Below, piece after piece: positions 43,128 to 51,798 of a stretch of DNA of 64,000 nt. Position numbers and translations under genes: made by a program. Source of the DNA: Ferrimonas pelagia (GTDB lineage: Bacteria; Pseudomonadota; Gammaproteobacteria; Enterobacterales; Shewanellaceae); the NCBI RefSeq assembly GCF_039543565.1, contig NZ_BAABJZ010000101.1, forward strand, positions 1 through 64,000, written 5' to 3'. Below the pieces are notes generated by a model. It was not told where the DNA came from and ran no database searches. It was given only the letters and a program-made list of their open reading frames with translations. Position 1 is the stretch's first letter. Every line of letters begins with the position of its first letter.

Positions 43128-43709
43128 TTATTGCGTGAAGTTTTGGTTCACAAAATCCCAGTTCACCAGATTCCAGAAGGCTTCCATGTAGTTTGGACGC
43201 GCATTGCGGTAATCGATGTAGTAAGCATGCTCCCACAGATCGACGGTTAGCAATGGCACGTCGTCACCTGTCAGTGGGGTAGCGGCATTGCTGGTGTTGA
43301 CGATAGCCAACGATCCATCGGCTTTTTTCACCAGCCAAGTCCAGCTGCTGCCAAAATTATTGATGGCCGCGTTGGTGAACTCAGTTTTGAATGCCTCAAA
43401 GGAACCGAAGGCTGTGGCGATGGCGTCGGCGATGGCACCATTGGCTTCGCCCCCCGCATTTGGCGCCAGGCAATGCCAATAAAAGGTGTGGTTCCAGATC
43501 TGGGCGGCGTTGTTGAAGACACCGCCGTCAGAGGTCTTGATGATCTCTTCCAGAGATTGGCTCGCCAGCTCAGTGCCTTCGACCAGTCCGTTCAGTTTGA
43601 TGACGTAGGTGTTGTGATGCTTACCATAGTGAAACTCAAGGGTTTCGGCAGAAATGTGGGGCTCCAGCGCGTCCTTGGCGTACGGTAAGGCGGGTAATTC
43701 GAAAGCCAT
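43128..43709 (-). CDS. sodB: Iron superoxide dismutase
   Basis: A 193-residue cytosolic enzyme converting superoxide to oxygen and hydrogen peroxide. MAFELPALPYAKDALEPHIS is the usual N-terminus. Metal ligands are the His in LEFHYGKHHNTY, the His in AAQIWNHTFYWHCL, and Asp and His in VDLWEHAYYIDYRN. The AAQ-WNH-FYW pattern indicates the iron type. It is divergent from grxD with a 202-bp regulatory region carrying two inverted repeats. The combination sodB-grxD is conserved in this class. Confidence 0.95.
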   Translation of the reverse strand: MAFELPALPYAKDALEPHISAETLEFHYGKHHNTYVIKLNGLVEGTELASQSLEEIIKTSDGGVFNNAAQIWNHTFYWHCLAPNAGGEANGAIADAIATAFGSFEAFKTEFTNAAINNFGSSWTWLVKKADGSLAIVNTSNAATPLTGDDVPLLTVDLWEHAYYIDYRNARPNYMEAFWNLVNWDFVNQNFTQ

Positions 43710-43754
43710 TGCTCATCTCCTAATTATGTAGATTGTTCTCGTGTCCTTGTGCTG

Positions 43755-43792
43755 TTGGTCAGTTTACCTGACCAAATTGTGATGCGCATCAA
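43755..43792. promoter_or_regulatory. Two inverted repeats between sodB and grxD
   Basis: TTGGTCAG-N5-CTGACCAA (43755-43775) has perfect 8-bp arms. GTGAT-GCGC-ATCAA (43779-43792) matches the FNR box TTGAT-N4-ATCAA with one change. Both lie upstream of the sodB start and of grxD. The regulator of the first is not recognised. Confidence 0.5.
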
Positions 43793-43911
43793 CTACTGTG
43801 CTTTCAGAGAGTTGATCGGTGATTTTTTTACCCACAAAGATCTTATGGTTTTGTGACCGGGGTCTAATGGCGTAAAATGGGGGCAATAACCCAAGTGAGA
43901 GCTGTGTTTAC

Positions 43912-44247
43912 ATGGAAACGATCGATAAAATCAAAAGCCAAATTGAGCAAAATGCCATCATTCTGTACATGAAGGGATCGCCTAAATTACCGAGCTGTGG
44001 CTTTTCTGCGCAAACGGCGCAAGCAATGATGCAGTGCGGTGAGCAGTTCGCTTATGTCGACATTCTGCAGAACCCAGATATTCGCGCGGAACTGCCCGCG
44101 TTTGCCAACTGGCCGACTTTTCCCCAGCTGTGGGTTGAGGGTGAGCTGATCGGTGGCTGTGATATCGTCATGGAGATGTTCCAGAAAGGCGAGTTGCAGA
44201 CCTTGATCAAAGAAGCAGCGGCCCGTAATAAATCCGACGACGCGTGA
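43912..44247 (+). CDS. grxD: Monothiol glutaredoxin GrxD (Grx4)
   Basis: A 111-residue protein. KGSPKLPSCGFSAQTAQ has the monothiol CGFS site (C29), which with glutathione coordinates a 2Fe-2S cluster. WPTFPQLWVEGELIGGCDIVMEM carries the glutathione-binding TFPQ and GGCD segments. It acts in iron-sulfur cluster trafficking and iron homeostasis. It is divergent from sodB, as in many relatives. The length is normal for the family, and a bidirectional terminator follows. Confidence 0.95.
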   Translation: METIDKIKSQIEQNAIILYMKGSPKLPSCGFSAQTAQAMMQCGEQFAYVDILQNPDIRAELPAFANWPTFPQLWVEGELIGGCDIVMEMFQKGELQTLIKEAAARNKSDDA

Positions 44248-44270
44248 TAAGCGGGATTTAAGCGGACAAA

Positions 44271-44298
44271 AAAACGGAGTCATGGACTCCGTTTTTTT
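44271..44298. terminator. Bidirectional terminator between grxD and the ureohydrolase
   Basis: AAAACGGAGTC, ATG, GACTCCGTTTT with a T-run on the plus strand and A residues giving T-run on the minus strand. It serves the convergent gene pair. Confidence 0.92.
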
Positions 44299-44316
44299 AT
44301 GATGCGTACGGTGGGA

Positions 44317-45240
44317 TCAGCCTTTCAAGCGAATGGCCTGAAGATGCAACATCTCAGTGGCCAGCGTTGCGCCCGCCAGCGCGGTAATGTCGGCATGATC
44401 GTAAGCGGGGGCCACTTCGACCAGATCCATGCCAACGATATTCAATCCGACCAGTCCCCGTAGGATCTTCATCGCTTTGTCGGTCGTCAAGCCACCGCAC
44501 ACTGGCGTGCCGGTACCGGGGGCGTAGGCGGGATCGAGACAATCGATGTCAAACGTCAGGTAGATGGGCAGATCGCCGACGCGCTGCTTGATCGTGGCAA
44601 TGATGCTGTCCGCGGACATGTCATTGGCTCGATCCGCTTCGATCACCTGAAAACCATGATCTTGTTCGATGTATTCGGTACGGATCCCGATCTGGATCGA
44701 GTGGTCGCGGTCGATCAGCCCTTCGTTGGGGGCGTGATAGAACATGGTGCCATGGTCAAATCGGCTGCCCGCGCTGTAGGTGTCGGTGTGGGCGTCGAAG
44801 TGGATCAGTGCCATCTTACCAAAGTGGCGAGCATGCGCGCGTAACAAGGGTAGGGTGACGAAATGGTCGCCGCCAAAGGTCAGTAGGGTTTTACCTTGAG
44901 CCAACAGGCTGTCAGCATGTGCCGTTAATCCTGTCATCATCTGCTCTGCATCGCCGCAGTCAAACACCAGATCACCGCAATCGGCGATGCTCAGTTTGTC
45001 GCGAAGATCAAACTTCCAAGGCCAGCGTGCACCTTCCCATGCCAGGTTGACGGAAGCTTTGCGCAGTGCTTCCGGGCCCTGACGGGCGCCAGGACGACCT
45101 GTGGTGGCCAGATCGAATGGTACGCCGGTGATCACCAGATCGGCGTCGCTCTCATGCGGTCGAAAATTCAATGGCTGTCGGAGAAAGCCAAACGCATTGG
45201 CGTAGAGGGAATAATCAGGCTTATCGGCTAAGGTGGCCAT
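44317..45240 (-). CDS. speB: Agmatinase-type ureohydrolase
   Basis: A 307-residue manganese hydrolase of the arginase/agmatinase family. Metal ligands are seen in TFGGDHFVTLP (His), ALIHFDAHTDTY (Asp, His, Asp) and TFDIDCLDPAYAPGTGTP (two Asp). Family agmatinases split agmatine into putrescine and urea. The sequence fits SpeB length and motifs; related enzymes such as guanidinobutyrase share them, so the substrate is likely but not certain. No speA or other polyamine gene is nearby. AAGGAG precedes the ATG. The gene is convergent with grxD. Confidence 0.88.
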   Translation of the reverse strand: MATLADKPDYSLYANAFGFLRQPLNFRPHESDADLVITGVPFDLATTGRPGARQGPEALRKASVNLAWEGARWPWKFDLRDKLSIADCGDLVFDCGDAEQMMTGLTAHADSLLAQGKTLLTFGGDHFVTLPLLRAHARHFGKMALIHFDAHTDTYSAGSRFDHGTMFYHAPNEGLIDRDHSIQIGIRTEYIEQDHGFQVIEADRANDMSADSIIATIKQRVGDLPIYLTFDIDCLDPAYAPGTGTPVCGGLTTDKAMKILRGLVGLNIVGMDLVEVAPAYDHADITALAGATLATEMLHLQAIRLKG

Positions 45241-45445
45241 AAGGCTCCTTCATCTATGTGTACGTTCGCCCGATAGCTAGGGGCGCATTTGCGGAGTATT
45301 TTCTCTCGCGCTTGGGGTTTTGTCATCACTTCGTCGCCAGATTCTGCTGGTGGGACTTGGCGACTGCATTGAATCTAGTCAATTGGACAGATCCTGGATC
45401 CCAGCATAAGGTCTGTGGAGCTCAGATGTTTCATGGTGGGGCCTT

Positions 45446-46546
45446 ATGCGTTGGTTAAGTGCGTTGATGTTATTGTGTGGCTGTGCTGGCGGCTCGAGCG
45501 CCCCTGCCCCGCCAGAGCTGCCCGTTCATCCGAGTGCGCTGAGGTTCACCCAAGCCCTGAATCAGGCCGATCTCACCTATTTGCAATCCATCTTTCAACC
45601 GGCCCATCCGCTGGCGGAGGTCGATCCTGCTTTTGCCGTTGATCCCGGCTGGCAAGTGTTGGCAGACGAATGGTTGGCGGATCTGCTGATGCATGCACAG
45701 GACGGCGACTGGCAGCTACGTAAGCCACTGGCAGTGAGTGAGGACGGTAGCTTCCGTCTGCAATACCGCTTGGTCCACGCTGATTTTAGCGTCGAGTACT
45801 TCTACTTCGATGCCCGTTTTACCGCTTCATCTGTGCGTCTTGAGGATATGGGGAACCGGCTGTTCCAATTGAGTCAGGTTGGATTAATGGAAGAGCTGTA
45901 TCACCGTATGATGTTGGGCCACACGCGGTCTTCGGCGGATTTTTCGTCGTTTTTTTCCCAGATAGGGCCCCTTAACCGTGGGGAGATCGGGCCCGAGCCT
46001 TTGCTGGAAAGCTATACGGATATGCCCGACTGGCTGCAGCAAAATGTGTTACCCCGTGATCTGATGCTCCGATCCTTGATGGCATACGGCCAAAGCTGGT
46101 ATGCAGAGCTTTCCCCAGGGACAAAGCAACGACTCTTGGGCAGCGACTACCCCTTATTGGAAACCACCTTGTGCCTGCAATTGCCGGACCGCAACTGCGG
46201 GGCGCATTTCTCCCGTTTACCGCTGGCGCTGCGTCAGGATGTGGCGTTGCAGGCCGAGATGGGGATCCGCGCATTGCAGCGTGGTGACACGACGGAAGCG
46301 AGGGGGTTTGCGCAAATGGCGTTGATCAGCGGCATCGACTATTTCCCGGCGTATTGGCTGCAGATGCAGCTAGGGATCCTACTGGGCGACTACACCGGTG
46401 CGCTTGCCGGGTTGGATAGCATGGTGCAGCATTTCGATGTTCCGATCAGCAAAAGCATGTTGACCCAGATGTATCCGGATCAAGGCCAGCAGTTTTTGCG
46501 CTCGGCGGATTTCCGCCGTTGGGCTGAGCAGTTCCCGCAAGAGTGA
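45446..46546 (+). CDS. Predicted lipoprotein, function unknown
   Basis: A 366-residue protein with a very short signal peptide and lipobox LLCGC (C12 or C14). After a Pro-rich stretch, a domain of about 130 residues has mixed strands and helices (LRFTQALNQADLTYLQSIFQP and WQVLADEWLADLLMHAQ; each partially quoted). The C-terminal part (from about residue 270) has repeated helix pairs such as AEMGIRALQRGDTTEARGFAQ and YWLQMQLGILLGDYTGALAG, typical of TPR-like repeats. No catalytic motif is visible. It might be an envelope scaffold (inference). It has no operon partner and follows a 205-bp gap with no other gene. Confidence 0.7.
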   Translation: MRWLSALMLLCGCAGGSSAPAPPELPVHPSALRFTQALNQADLTYLQSIFQPAHPLAEVDPAFAVDPGWQVLADEWLADLLMHAQDGDWQLRKPLAVSEDGSFRLQYRLVHADFSVEYFYFDARFTASSVRLEDMGNRLFQLSQVGLMEELYHRMMLGHTRSSADFSSFFSQIGPLNRGEIGPEPLLESYTDMPDWLQQNVLPRDLMLRSLMAYGQSWYAELSPGTKQRLLGSDYPLLETTLCLQLPDRNCGAHFSRLPLALRQDVALQAEMGIRALQRGDTTEARGFAQMALISGIDYFPAYWLQMQLGILLGDYTGALAGLDSMVQHFDVPISKSMLTQMYPDQGQQFLRSADFRRWAEQFPQE

Positions 46547-46586
46547 GGCTGTTGCACTGAAGCTGGCGGCCTCACTCGGGATCGGG

Positions 46587-47231
46587 TTAGCGCAGCTGGG
46601 TGACCATCTGGTTTTGACTAAAGCGGACCTTGGATGCCTTTTCTAAGGCATTGAAGTCGTTTGCGCTACGTTGGCCGACCACGGCCGCCACCACCGAGGT
46701 GTAGCCCTGTTTTGGTAGATCCATCAGGGTATCCATCTCCTGGGTCAGAAAGCCTTCTACCGGGCACGAGTCCAGCTCCAGCAGCGCACAGGACAGTAGA
46801 AACTGGCCGAACACCAGGTAGACCTGACGCTTTATCCACTCCTGCCGCTCCGCTTGGCTCATGGTATTGACGTAGTTGGTCATCATGGCGATGCGTTCTT
46901 CGTTGATCTCACTGCCTCTGACCTTGGCGACGACCTGCTCGATGGCGCGTACATCGGCTTCGCCAAAATCGGTTTTGGCGCAGAACAGGAAAAGGTGGGA
47001 GCCGTCGGTGAATTTGGGCTTATTGTTGTCCCAGGCGGCCTGCGCCAGCTTTGCCTTGCGCTCGGGATCGGTGATCACATACAGATGCCACGGCTGGCTG
47101 TTGATCGACGTGGGTGCCAAGCACAGCGTATTGAGTAAGGCCTCGATCTTCTCTTCTTCTGCGATCCCATGGGGATCAAACACTTTGGTGGCGTAACGCT
47201 GCTCGAGTGCTTGTTGCAAAGTGTGGATCAT
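46587..47231 (-). CDS. Oxygen-insensitive NAD(P)H nitroreductase (NfsB-like)
   Basis: A 214-residue FMN-dependent flavoenzyme. The N-terminus LEQRYATKVFDPHG and the SINSQPWHLYVI motif are characteristic of the NfsB group, as are SHLFLFCAKTDF and the C-terminal GYTSVVAAVVGQRSANDF. It reduces nitroaromatics, quinones and related compounds using NAD(P)H and may act as dihydropteridine reductase. Length is typical. It is convergent with the lipoprotein gene upstream and divergent from the next lipoprotein. AGAGGCAG lies before the ATG. Confidence 0.9.
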   Translation of the reverse strand: MIHTLQQALEQRYATKVFDPHGIAEEEKIEALLNTLCLAPTSINSQPWHLYVITDPERKAKLAQAAWDNNKPKFTDGSHLFLFCAKTDFGEADVRAIEQVVAKVRGSEINEERIAMMTNYVNTMSQAERQEWIKRQVYLVFGQFLLSCALLELDSCPVEGFLTQEMDTLMDLPKQGYTSVVAAVVGQRSANDFNALEKASKVRFSQNQMVTQLR

Positions 47232-47357
47232 GTCTGCCTCTTGCTGGAGTGTTTTGGTTAATATGGGTACAAACTATCGGTCGCTCCGATACACCTTGCA
47301 AGCAACGGAACTGCGCCAGGTGAGAGGTATATCACACTAACAATAAAAGGATGCATC

Positions 47358-48002
47358 ATGTGGTGGAGAACGATTCATTGGTTGGCTTTGGTTTGTGTCG
47401 TGTTGCTTGGCGCTTGCACCAAAACCGCTGAGCGAGATCCTTGGCGTCATTCAGCAACGACGCTGGTTATGGAGTGTGAGGCAGCCCGTTTTATTGCACG
47501 AATCGAAGGGCAAGAGGCGTGGTTGTTCCTGCCGTCTGCCACCTATAAGTTGACTGGCACAGAAGCCGCATCCGGTAGCAAATTTCAGAATGATGAGTTG
47601 GTCTTTTGGCTCAAAGGCGACGAGGGGCAACTGACGGGGGCGCTGGGCGATCCCACCGGTTGCCACAATAACCGAGCACTGGCGCAGTGGGAACACGCCA
47701 AACTGAGCGGGGTCGACTTTCGTGGGATAGGGCAGGAGCCGCCTTGGACGCTGGAGATCGCCGGCGAGCAGATGCGATTGTGGTGGGGTTATGAGCGAAG
47801 CAGCATCGAGGTCACGGTGAATAAGGTGGTTCAGTTCAGCCAACGGACGCTCTATCACATAACGGCGTCCGGCGAGCCTTGGAGCGTTGAGCTTTATCCT
47901 GGTCCTTGTGCTGACAGCATGAGCGGGGAACAGTTTGACACCAAGATCATGCTGGATACCGGCAAAAGAAAGTATTTGGGATGTGGCAGTGCCTTACACT
48001 GA
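47358..48002 (+). CDS. Small predicted lipoprotein, function unknown
   Basis: A 214-residue protein. A signal peptide with hydrophobic stretch LALVCVVLLGAC gives the lipobox LGAC. The mature part has mostly beta structure, with pairs of cysteines (MECEAARF, TGCHNN, GPCADSM, LGCGS), possibly two disulfides. FIARIEGQEAWLFLPSATYKL and ELYPGPCADSMSGE resemble MliC-like or COG3650-type envelope lipoproteins, which bind lysozyme or act at the envelope; the match is weak. It is followed 13 nt later by the SGNH esterase on the same strand. Confidence 0.7.
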   Translation: MWWRTIHWLALVCVVLLGACTKTAERDPWRHSATTLVMECEAARFIARIEGQEAWLFLPSATYKLTGTEAASGSKFQNDELVFWLKGDEGQLTGALGDPTGCHNNRALAQWEHAKLSGVDFRGIGQEPPWTLEIAGEQMRLWWGYERSSIEVTVNKVVQFSQRTLYHITASGEPWSVELYPGPCADSMSGEQFDTKIMLDTGKRKYLGCGSALH

Positions 48003-48014
48003 GCAGAGTCGCGT

Positions 48015-48653
48015 TTGAACGGCTTGTCCGGCTGGCGCACGTTTCTGTTGCGACGAGTTAGGCGCGGTGTTGCCGTCGGCGTCAGCATGCTGTTGCTGGC
48101 TTGCTCGCCCGCCCAGCTGCCCCCTTTAAGCCAGGATGCGGTGGTGTTGGCATTCGGTGACAGCTTGACGGCGGGCGTTGGTGCAACGCCGGGTGGCGAC
48201 TATCCCAATCAGTTGGCAGAGCTGACTGGACTGAGTGTGGTCAACGCTGGCTTGTCTGGCGAGTTAGCCGTACAGGGCAAGGCGCGTCTTCCTGGCCTAT
48301 TGGCTCAGGTTCAGCCTGATCTGGTGTTGTTGATGAGCGGCGGCAACGACTTTTTGCGCGATCGCCCTCGGGCGCAGGTAAGAGCTGATCTAGCTGAGAT
48401 GATCGAGCAGGCGCAGGCTAGTGGGGCACTGGTGGTGTTGATCGGTGTGACGGAAAAACGGCTGCTGCTGCGCACCTCCGCTATCTATCATGAGTTGGCG
48501 CAGGCGTATCCATTGGTGCTGGCGGAGGATCAGCTCACCCAATTGCTCAAGCGCGCGCGTTATCGCTCCGATCCCATCCATCTTAATGATGACGGCTATC
48601 GTCAATTGGCACTCAGCTTGGTGCAGCTGCTGGAGCAGCAAGGTGCGCTCTGA
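48015..48653 (+). CDS. SGNH-family arylesterase/lipase (TesA-like lipoprotein)
   Basis: 212 residues from a TTG at 48015; no ATG precedes the signal region, and an ATG at 48087 would remove most of the signal peptide. A signal peptide with lipobox LLLAC suggests a lipoprotein. VVLAFGDSLTAG carries block I with the Ser nucleophile, NAGLSGELA gives the Gly of block II, LMSGGNDFLRD gives the Asn of block III, and RSDPIHLNDDGY gives the Asp/His pair. It hydrolyses esters or acyl-thioesters in the envelope. It overlaps the GNAT-like gene by TGATG. Confidence 0.88.
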   Translation: MNGLSGWRTFLLRRVRRGVAVGVSMLLLACSPAQLPPLSQDAVVLAFGDSLTAGVGATPGGDYPNQLAELTGLSVVNAGLSGELAVQGKARLPGLLAQVQPDLVLLMSGGNDFLRDRPRAQVRADLAEMIEQAQASGALVVLIGVTEKRLLLRTSAIYHELAQAYPLVLAEDQLTQLLKRARYRSDPIHLNDDGYRQLALSLVQLLEQQGAL

Positions 48654-49132
48654 TGCGATTGATCGCCATGACGGAGCAAGACCCAGAATTTCGCGAGGTC
48701 TGTGCGGCGGGGATCGCCTGGTTACGTCAATTTTATTGGCTGACAGCCGATGTGAAATTGAGTGCGAATGAGACAGACTCACCGTGGCAGGCGGTCGGTT
48801 ATTATCGGGGCGACAGCTTGTTGATGGTTGCTTTGGTGCGTGTGGTGGGCAGACAGCTGCAGTTGCGAAGCTGGGCGGCTGCTAAGCCGGGACAGGGCGT
48901 CGCGAGACCGTTTCTTTGGGCGCTGGAGTTGGCTTACCCGTATTGCACGATGATCAGTCTTTGGTGTGTCGCCGAGACCGGTAACGTGGCGCGGTTTGAG
49001 CGGCTCGGGTTTGTTAGCCGAGAGGTTGAACCGTCGCGTCTGTTTGTTGGGCCGAAAGGAGTGGTGTCCGAAGTCAGGATGGAACGGCTCGTCTCAGCGG
49101 TGAAGGGCGAGAGACAAAAAGACCGGCCCTAG
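48653..49132 (+). CDS. GNAT-like protein
   Basis: A 159-residue protein coupled to the esterase gene by a TGATG overlap. The C-terminal part SLWCVAETGNVARFERLGFVSREVEPS fits the last strand-helix of a GNAT acetyltransferase fold (partially quoted: ARFERLGFVSRE). The acetyl-CoA pyrophosphate loop is not obvious; KPGQGVARPFL may be a degenerate version. Substrate unknown. Its stop codon lies inside the hairpin that ends the convergent asnS transcript. Confidence 0.6.
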   Translation: MRLIAMTEQDPEFREVCAAGIAWLRQFYWLTADVKLSANETDSPWQAVGYYRGDSLLMVALVRVVGRQLQLRSWAAAKPGQGVARPFLWALELAYPYCTMISLWCVAETGNVARFERLGFVSREVEPSRLFVGPKGVVSEVRMERLVSAVKGERQKDRP

Positions 49133-49140
49133 GGCCGGTC
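49121..49140 (-). terminator. Terminator of asnS
   Basis: A perfect 20-bp palindrome, GACCGGCCCT with its complement. On the minus strand it is followed by TCTTTTTGTC-type T residues. It overlaps the end of the convergent GNAT-like gene. Confidence 0.8.
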
Positions 49141-49164
49141 GTTACTTTCGTTAGGCTATGCGCC

Positions 49165-50565
49165 TTAGAAGTTGGCAGTACGTGGTGCGCGCGGGAATGG
49201 GATCACGTCACGGATGTTCTGCACGCCAGTCACGTAGTTGACCAGACGCTCGAAGCCCAGACCAAAACCGGCGTGCGGCACGGTGCCGTAACGACGCAGA
49301 TCACGGTACCAGTACATCTCATCTTTAGGCAAACCCATCTCGTCCATGCGGGCGTCGAGCATGTCCAAACGCTCTTCACGCTGGGAGCCACCGATCAGCT
49401 CACCAATGCCTGGAGCCAGTACGTCCATGGCGGCAACGGTCTTGCCGTCGTCGTTCATGCGCATGTAGAAGGCTTTGATGTCTTTCGGGTAGTTCTTCAC
49501 GACCACAGGGGCATTGAAGTGCTCTTCCGCCAGGTAGCGCTCGTGCTCGGAGGACATGTCGATGCCCCAGGAAACCGGGAACTCGAACTCGCGACCACAG
49601 TTTTGCAGGATCTCAATCGCGTCGGTGTAGTCCACCTGAGCGAAGTCGGCGTCAACGAAGGCTTTCAGGCGAGTTACCACGTCTTTGTTGACGCGCTGCT
49701 CGAAGAAGGCCAGATCGTCGGCGCACTCTTCCAGTACGGCACGGAAGCAGTACTTGAGCATGCCTTCGGCCAGCTTAGCGGCATCGTCCAGATCGGCAAA
49801 CGCCACTTCCGGCTCCACCATCCAGAATTCGGCCAGGTGGCGAGAGGTGTTGGAGTTCTCTGCGCGGAAGGTCGGGCCGAAGGTGTACACCTTGCTCAAA
49901 CTACAGGCGTAGGTTTCGGCGTTCAATTGGCCGGAGACGGTCAGGAAGGTCTCTTTGCCGAAGAAATCTTTGTCGTAATCGACTTCGCCATTTTCCAGAC
50001 GTGGCAGGTTGTTCATGTCCAGCGTGGACACGCGGAACATCTCACCGGCACCTTCTGCGTCGGAGGCGGTCAGGATCGGGGTGGACACCCAGATGAAGCC
50101 CTGCTCGTGGTAGAAGCGATGGATAGCCTGGGACAGGCTGTTACGTACGCGCATTACCGCACCGGTGATGTTGGTGCGTGGACGCAGGTGCGCGACTTCG
50201 CGCAGGTACTCGATGGAGTGGCGCTTGGCCGCCATCGGGTAGGTGTCAGGATCTTCCACCCAGCCAACCACTTTTACCGCTGTGGTTTTCATTTCGAACT
50301 TCTGGCCTTTGCCAGGAGACTCGACCACTTCACCGGTCATCTCAACGGAGCAGCCTGCGGTCAGGCGCAGTACTTCATCGTTGTAATTGGGCAGCTCATT
50401 GGGGACCACGCCCTGGATCGGGTCAAAACAGGAGCCGTCATAAACAGCAAGGAAGGAAATGCCAGCTTTTGAGTCACGGCGTGTGCGGATCCAACCGCGC
50501 ACGGTTACTTCGCTGCCGACAGCGTGAGCGCCTTTCAGGACGTCAGCAATGGTTGCCAGGGTCAT
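49165..50565 (-). CDS. asnS: Asparaginyl-tRNA synthetase
   Basis: 466 residues from the ATG at 50565 (GGAGAG upstream), the length of E. coli AsnS. A class IIb enzyme that charges tRNA-Asn. The OB-fold anticodon domain is at about residues 15-110 (VTVRGWIRTRRDSK). The catalytic domain has motif 2 FRAENSNTSRHLAEFWMVEPE (partially: FRAENSNTSRH) and motif 3 GFGLGFERLVNY near the end. IGGSQREERLD is the usual family segment. It appears monocistronic with its own terminator. Confidence 0.96.
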   Translation of the reverse strand: MTLATIADVLKGAHAVGSEVTVRGWIRTRRDSKAGISFLAVYDGSCFDPIQGVVPNELPNYNDEVLRLTAGCSVEMTGEVVESPGKGQKFEMKTTAVKVVGWVEDPDTYPMAAKRHSIEYLREVAHLRPRTNITGAVMRVRNSLSQAIHRFYHEQGFIWVSTPILTASDAEGAGEMFRVSTLDMNNLPRLENGEVDYDKDFFGKETFLTVSGQLNAETYACSLSKVYTFGPTFRAENSNTSRHLAEFWMVEPEVAFADLDDAAKLAEGMLKYCFRAVLEECADDLAFFEQRVNKDVVTRLKAFVDADFAQVDYTDAIEILQNCGREFEFPVSWGIDMSSEHERYLAEEHFNAPVVVKNYPKDIKAFYMRMNDDGKTVAAMDVLAPGIGELIGGSQREERLDMLDARMDEMGLPKDEMYWYRDLRRYGTVPHAGFGLGFERLVNYVTGVQNIRDVIPFPRAPRTANF

Positions 50566-50652
50566 ACTTGGAAAACTCTCCAATGAGTCGAAATCTATGT
50601 GGTGTACCGGTTTCTACCGGAACCCGACATCTTACCTTGAAATGCCAGTTTC

Positions 50653-51249
50653 TCAAGGCCCGACAGGGGCTTTTCCGTAGCCTAATTGTCGAACCAGCTG
50701 CTCGAGCATCGCTGCGGTGGCGCCCCATACCTGATGCGGCATGAAGTAAACGCTGTGTTCGCCCTGTCTGCGCTTGATGGGGACGCGCCAACGTTGCTGT
50801 GGATCAAGAAAGTCCTGCAGCGGTGCACGAAACAGTCGGGCGACCTCTCGTTCAGACAGGATAGGCTCAAAAGGCGCATTTATGAAGGCGATCTGAGGCC
50901 AGACGCGAAAGCGGCTGATGGTATGAAAAGGCGCTAACTCGCCGACGTGTTCGATGACGTTACGGGGCAAGCCGATCTCCTCCCAAGATTCGCGCACTGC
51001 GGTTTCGAACGGCGAGGCATCGCCTCGGTCCACTTTACCGCCGGGGAAGGCGATCTGGCCGGCATGGGTCGGCATATCGGCGGTTCGTTCGGTCAGCAAG
51101 ATGTGAAGCTGTTTATCGTGCTCTTCCAAGGCGATCAGTACGGCGGCATCGCGTAATTTAGGGTGGCTGCCGAGCTCCGCGGCCAATGGGTCTTCTAGCG
51201 GGGGCAACGGGCTCATTTGAAACCGGGTGATAAATTGCGCTCGGTTCAT
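50653..51249 (-). CDS. nudL: Nudix hydrolase NudL-type CoA pyrophosphatase
   Basis: A 198-residue Nudix protein. The Nudix box reads GGKVDRGDASPFETAVRESW followed by EEIGL, and the preceding THAGQIAFPGG is the UPF0035/CoA-pyrophosphatase signature. It cleaves coenzyme A or its derivatives into 4'-phosphopantetheine parts and 3',5'-ADP. In E. coli nudL is next to pabB; here pabB is 3.7 kb away, separated by the ApbE module. Length is typical. A weak GC dyad lies near its 3' side. Confidence 0.9.
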   Translation of the reverse strand: MNRAQFITRFQMSPLPPLEDPLAAELGSHPKLRDAAVLIALEEHDKQLHILLTERTADMPTHAGQIAFPGGKVDRGDASPFETAVRESWEEIGLPRNVIEHVGELAPFHTISRFRVWPQIAFINAPFEPILSEREVARLFRAPLQDFLDPQQRWRVPIKRRQGEHSVYFMPHQVWGATAAMLEQLVRQLGYGKAPVGP

Positions 51250-51321
51250 GGGATCCTTGTCACTGTTACCTGTGAGTTAACAGCTTGCCAGAGCTCAGCG
51301 CGAATAGCACCCGGTAGACGC

Positions 51322-51657
51322 TTAAAGCGGATGTTCCAGGCTCGCCAACTGGGCTTTGTGCATCACCTCGGCCACATCCCGCTCGGCGTTAACCGGTTGC
51401 GAGCAAGCCAAGGCAAGCCGTGCGATGGATTCTTTGAGCTGTGCCTGAGTGGCGACCTCATAAAACGAGGTGTTAAAGCGTTGCCACTGCATCGGCTCGA
51501 TATCGGTTTCGTACAGCGTGCCCAGTCGAGCGCGCATCACGGCGCTGGGCTCGTTATCGAGATCGGTCATCATCTCAGCACACAAGTAGGGCTGAGCCGC
51601 CGAGACACCGGAAAAACTCAGTAGCAACACCGCGATCAACCAACAAGGTTTCATCAT
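51322..51657 (-). CDS. Small periplasmic hypothetical protein
   Basis: A 111-residue protein with a clear signal peptide (MMKPCWLIAVLLLSFSGVSA). The mature part of about 90 residues is helical, with two cysteines (PYLCAEMM and LALACSQP), which may form a disulfide. No known domain is recognised. It lies between nudL and the ApbE gene on the same strand, separated from both by more than 70 bp. Codon use matches the neighbours. Confidence 0.6.
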   Translation of the reverse strand: MMKPCWLIAVLLLSFSGVSAAQPYLCAEMMTDLDNEPSAVMRARLGTLYETDIEPMQWQRFNTSFYEVATQAQLKESIARLALACSQPVNAERDVAEVMHKAQLASLEHPL

Positions 51658-51798
51658 ACCGCCTCCGAAATGGCCACAGGATCAGAGCAAGCGTCTGTCA
51701 TGCTACGCCCGCCGATGTGGGATAGATGAGATCATACCGCTTAATGTTTGAGCGAAGCTGAACTAATGATGGAAAAATGCGCCAGTGACTGTGGGTAA

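Noticed and set aside
49273..50472. A 399-codon open frame antisense to asnS
   Set aside because: It is fully inside asnS on the other strand, with no ribosome site and no recognisable domain.
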